A DNA stretch of 64,000 nt, taken from positions 1 to 64,000 of the forward strand of contig CAYOWQ010000004.1 of assembly GCA_964407695.1 (NCBI GenBank), read 5' to 3'. Positions 61,292 through 64,000 of this stretch are shown here, in pieces. Position numbers and translations under genes: made by a program. The notes beneath the pieces were generated by a model that saw only the letters and a program-made list of their open reading frames with translations, had not been told where the DNA came from and did no database searches. Each line of letters opens with the position of its first letter. Position 1 is the first letter of the stretch. The stretch is from CAYOWQ01 sp964407695 (GTDB lineage: Bacteria; Planctomycetota; Phycisphaerae; Phycisphaerales; SM1A02).

Positions 61292-62146
61292 TCACCATTC
61301 GCGAATTTCGATGTGCCATGCTTTCGGGTCGGGATCGGTAATGACCAGCGCTGCTTGATCTGTTTCAGAAAAGCCCATGTTGCGCTGAAGTGCTGAAAGC
61401 CGTACCGTCTTGCGCTCCTGCGTCTTGTAGACCATGTTCACGCCGACCGGGAGCAAGGTTGCTCGATCGTAGAAGACCTCAACCCGGTCCACATCCTCAG
61501 CTTCGGGCGACTCCGGCCTTGGAGTCAATGCAAGTCCGACCGCATCGGGAAAGTCCTTCTGAATACGGCGAAGCTGGTCCGGGGCATCCTTCGGCATCTC
61601 CGCCAGAATTTCTGCGTCGTATCGAGCAAGCACTTCCTCGCGCGGCTGACCAACGGGCAGCGGAAACGGTCCCTCCCCAAGCTTTAGAGGATCGAAATTC
61701 CGCCCCGGGGGCACGATGCGTCGCCTGACGAAATTTTTTCGCTGAGCGTCAACCTCGGCCAACCATCCGCCGCTGAAGACATAGTGCTCGCTGAAATTGT
61801 TCTCGCGCCGGCCGCCCGCGATGAGTGTGTCAAAAAGTATTGCGAATCTCTTGTCCTGCATCTCCCCGTCATTTGACACATCGTAGAGAATCCGTCCCGT
61901 TCGATATTCACTGCTCCCCACCACCGGATCAAACGTCTCATAGAGAACATCCGCTTTGAAGTTCCTGAGGTCCGTGACAGCGGTCTCCAGTCGGGTCAAC
62001 AAGTCGTCCGCGTTTTCGATGGATTCCTGGCGTGGTGCCGCCGGGGCGGTTGCGGGCTGTGAGGCGGCTGAAGGCGACTCACCGCACGGCGGCTCCGCCC
62101 GAAAACACGCCGCGAGGACGAGCAGAAGCATACTGAGTTGAGCCAT
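61292..62146 (-). CDS. LolA-like outer membrane lipoprotein-sorting protein
   Basis: A 284-aa protein with an N-terminal signal (MAQLSMLLLVLAACFR) that may be cleaved at Cys as a lipoprotein. LETAVTDLRNFKADVLYETF, RTGRILYDVSNDGEMQDKRF and YVFSGGWLAEVDAQRKNFVR give the LolA-type beta-sandwich pattern seen in planctomycetes. AAAGGGAG lies eight bases before ATG 62146. It may carry lipids or lipoproteins across the periplasm. A flippase-like gene lies downstream on the same strand. Confidence 0.75.
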   Translation of the reverse strand: MAQLSMLLLVLAACFRAEPPCGESPSAASQPATAPAAPRQESIENADDLLTRLETAVTDLRNFKADVLYETFDPVVGSSEYRTGRILYDVSNDGEMQDKRFAILFDTLIAGGRRENNFSEHYVFSGGWLAEVDAQRKNFVRRRIVPPGRNFDPLKLGEGPFPLPVGQPREEVLARYDAEILAEMPKDAPDQLRRIQKDFPDAVGLALTPRPESPEAEDVDRVEVFYDRATLLPVGVNMVYKTQERKTVRLSALQRNMGFSETDQAALVITDPDPKAWHIEIREW

Positions 62147-62292
62147 GAATTCGACTCCCTTTCGGCCCTTGAACTGAGCCCGGTGACCGATCACTGTATG
62201 GACACGCCGGAGGATGATACTCTTCCTCGCAGATCGTCTCGCGGCGGCGTGGAAATCATGCCGTTCGTCTACCTGACCCTGGGAGCCTGACC

Positions 62293-62706
62293 ATGCCCGT
62301 CCTGGCGCAATCGATCGATCGCAAACTCCTTGATTCCGGTACTGTCTGGGAACCGCGCATGGGATACAGTCGTGCGGTTCAATCTGGTCCGTTTATTCAT
62401 GTGAGCGGGTGTGTCGGCATCCTCCCCGATGGACACTACCCGCCCACCATGGCTCAACAAACGCGCCGATGTGTGGAGCGGATCGCCGACGCCCTGGAGG
62501 CCCTCGGCGCCTCGCTTTCCGATGTCGTTCGAGTTCGCATATACACCACGCAAATCAATCGCTGGGAGGAGATTGCCGAGGTCATGGGAGATGTCTTCGC
62601 GGACATTCGTCCGGCGAACACCCTGCTCGGTGTGGCCGCCCTCATCGACCCCGATGCGCTCGTTGAGATTGAGGCCGATGCGCACCTGGCCGGCCCTCAG
62701 CCTTGA
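62293..62706 (+). CDS. RidA-family deaminase
   Basis: A 137-aa enamine/imine deaminase-like protein that clears reactive intermediates of PLP enzymes. GPFIHVSGCVGILPDGHY, DALEALGASLSDVVRVRIYT (catalytic Arg) and VEIEADAHL (Glu) are the family motifs. GGGAG lies seven bases before ATG 62293. It is a stand-alone gene. Confidence 0.9.
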   Translation: MPVLAQSIDRKLLDSGTVWEPRMGYSRAVQSGPFIHVSGCVGILPDGHYPPTMAQQTRRCVERIADALEALGASLSDVVRVRIYTTQINRWEEIAEVMGDVFADIRPANTLLGVAALIDPDALVEIEADAHLAGPQP

Positions 62707-62855
62707 TTCTGCGTCTGATCAAGTGTCCCTCCGCAGGGTGTTCAGTGGAAATTCACACCCTCTTGGGGAGCGATTCCGTGGTTCTCTGCGTCGAATTCCC
62801 TTGATTCCCGGTCGCGAGGCCGTATTCTCGACGTCGCAGAGAGGAAATCCGCACG

Positions 62856-64000
62856 ATGATGACGACATTTCTCGGTGCTATCGCTATGGCGCTCGCGGTT
62901 CATGGATCCGAAACATCTCGGATGGATTCGCCCTGGAGGGTGATCACCGGGCAATCAGATGTTCCAGGCCTCAGGGCAAGCTCGACTGACCCCGCTCAAC
63001 TTCGGCGGATTCGAGGTCGCGAGTTTGTGGTCATTGACGGCGTGCAGCTCGCCGATGGGCGCGAGGTGTCGCTTTCCCTCACTCAAACGAAGGTGCTCGC
63101 CGACGATGCAATCCTGTTGGTGAGCCGTCAGACTCCCGACGGACGGATCATGAATCGTCCGCTCAAGCGTGCCGATGTTGCGGTGTTCTCCGGGGAAGTT
63201 GTCGGCGAGCCCGGTTCACGCGTCTTTCTCTCTGTTGCGGACAGCGGACAATTCGGTTGGATTCAGAGCCTGGGTCGCATCAACTATGTGTCGTCCGGAC
63301 CCTCGAATTCTCCCTTGACAGCGATTTTTGACCCAGCGCAGCTGCCGCAGGATCGACTGCTCATCTCGCCGCTGCAATGTTCACAACCGGACGTTGATCC
63401 GATCATGGTCGCGCCGGCCGCAGCCGACGGCGGCCCGGCAGGCGGAGAGCCTCCGCCGTGTCGCCGGGTCAGATTGGCCATTGAAACGGACTGGGAATAC
63501 TTCTCCAAGGTGCACGGCGGGAGCGCCACCGATGCCGAGGCGTACATGATCACGCTCATTGGCGCGGTCAACGAAATTTATCGAGTAGACATCAATGCAT
63601 CCTTCGAGGTGAGCTTCTTCCGATTGTGGGAGACCAGCAGCGATCCATGGACTCAGCCGTCATCGAGCGGGCAGCTGTACCAGTTCCGCGATTACTGGCT
63701 GGCCAACATGCAGGACGTCGATCGAAACCTCGCACACTTTCTCTCGGGTCGCGACCTCGGCGGCGGCGTTGCGTTCCTGGAGGGAATCTGTGAGTTGGCG
63801 GACGGATTCGGCCTTTCGGGGAACCTGAAAGGATTCTTTCCGTATCCGCTCGTCATCGACGGCAGCCTGCAGAACTGGGATGTTGAAGTTGTGGCCCATG
63901 AAATCGGTCACAACTTCGGAGCGCCACATACGCACAATTACAGTCCGCCACTGGACGGGTGTGGGCTTGGAGACTGCTCCAACGCCAGCGACGGAACGAT
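62856..64000 (+). CDS. secreted M12B-type zinc metalloprotease (partial, runs off the right edge)
   Basis: The frame is open from ATG 62856 to the end of the window (381 codons). The signal region MMTTFLGAIAMALAVHGS is short. A propeptide-like part (about residues 45-190) is followed by the peptidase domain: CRRVRLAIETDWEYFSK, NLAHFLSGRDLGGGVAF, then VEVVAHEIGHNFGAPHTHNY, which holds the metzincin HExxHxxGxxH zinc site. This resembles reprolysin/M12B proteases found in planctomycete secretomes, often with C-terminal dockerin or PPC repeats. The C-terminus lies outside the window. Confidence 0.88.
   Translation, partial: MMTTFLGAIAMALAVHGSETSRMDSPWRVITGQSDVPGLRASSTDPAQLRRIRGREFVVIDGVQLADGREVSLSLTQTKVLADDAILLVSRQTPDGRIMNRPLKRADVAVFSGEVVGEPGSRVFLSVADSGQFGWIQSLGRINYVSSGPSNSPLTAIFDPAQLPQDRLLISPLQCSQPDVDPIMVAPAAADGGPAGGEPPPCRRVRLAIETDWEYFSKVHGGSATDAEAYMITLIGAVNEIYRVDINASFEVSFFRLWETSSDPWTQPSSSGQLYQFRDYWLANMQDVDRNLAHFLSGRDLGGGVAFLEGICELADGFGLSGNLKGFFPYPLVIDGSLQNWDVEVVAHEIGHNFGAPHTHNYSPPLDGCGLGDCSNASDGT

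Overview
This window looks like a chromosomal segment from a planctomycete, most likely the Phycisphaerae side of that phylum. Five genes or remnants end in, or carry, dockerin-type repeats of the form DG-x-V-DGADLG-LLL-AW, as is common in secreted proteins there. There are also a PEP-CTERM-like tail of the VPAPA...RRRR type, a C-terminal CWRCGY...CPECG zinc ribbon, KDO and other envelope functions, a eukaryote/archaeal-style ProRS and an FlgI/FlgA/FlgG/FlgF flagellar set. The assignment is inferred from gene content; no rRNA is present. Most of the window is GC-rich. The main exception is the gene at 325-1179, which is visibly AT-richer.

Layout. 1-2900 is a scarred accessory patch. It holds a fragment of a REP-associated (RAYT) transposase element, an AT-rich zinc-ribbon membrane protein, a complete RAYT element with 51-bp inverted ends, a dockerin tail whose reading frame begins at the element's right edge, and three tandem ~174-bp repeats full of hairpins. 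2900-14250 carries mdh, a small protein, smc, a long FlgI-like lipoprotein, and trehalose synthesis (otsA plus an otsB-GH15 fusion). 14400-19000 encodes a 1530-aa secreted protein with 25 cysteine-rich CDDGD repeats. 19360-25940 has a lipoprotein hydrolase, tRNA-Val overlapping a CNNM/CorC-type membrane gene, a thioredoxin-like protein, waaA, thiL, and a tsaE gene whose C-terminus is a YacG-like zinc ribbon. 26140-29110 is a flagellar rod operon (small ORF, flgF, flgG, flgA, minus strand), followed by a Xer recombinase.

30360-42950 contains further secreted proteins (HAF/dockerin; PEP-CTERM-like; lamin-tail/thrombospondin-3/dockerin), an FkbM methyltransferase, a TauE-type permease, a 3D-domain protein, an EEP nuclease coupled to proS, and miaE. 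42990-45830 is a surface-glycan cluster with three left-handed beta-helix acyltransferase domains, one of them fused to a GT2 glycosyltransferase. 45900-52500 has cysS, mreB, an operon of a coiled-coil MreC-like protein plus a previously uncalled 58-aa membrane protein, a HEAT lipoprotein and upp. 52600-64000 has a DUF1570-like peptidase, HisF2, another dockerin protein, a PLP decarboxylase, an EVE-domain protein, small membrane proteins, a flippase-like protein, a LolA-like lipoprotein, RidA, and a truncated M12B-type metalloprotease at the right edge.

How it fits together. Much of the window serves the cell envelope and cell surface: KDO transfer, glycan acylation, MreB-linked shape control, the flagellar rod and P-ring, and a family of calcium-binding secreted proteins. 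Housekeeping genes (mdh, smc, proS, cysS, thiL, tsaE, upp, miaE) lie between them. The least explained items are the RAYT patch, the hairpin array, the domain fusions (OtsB-GH15, TsaE-YacG, GT2-acyltransferase), two small coupled ORFs and the large cysteine-repeat protein.
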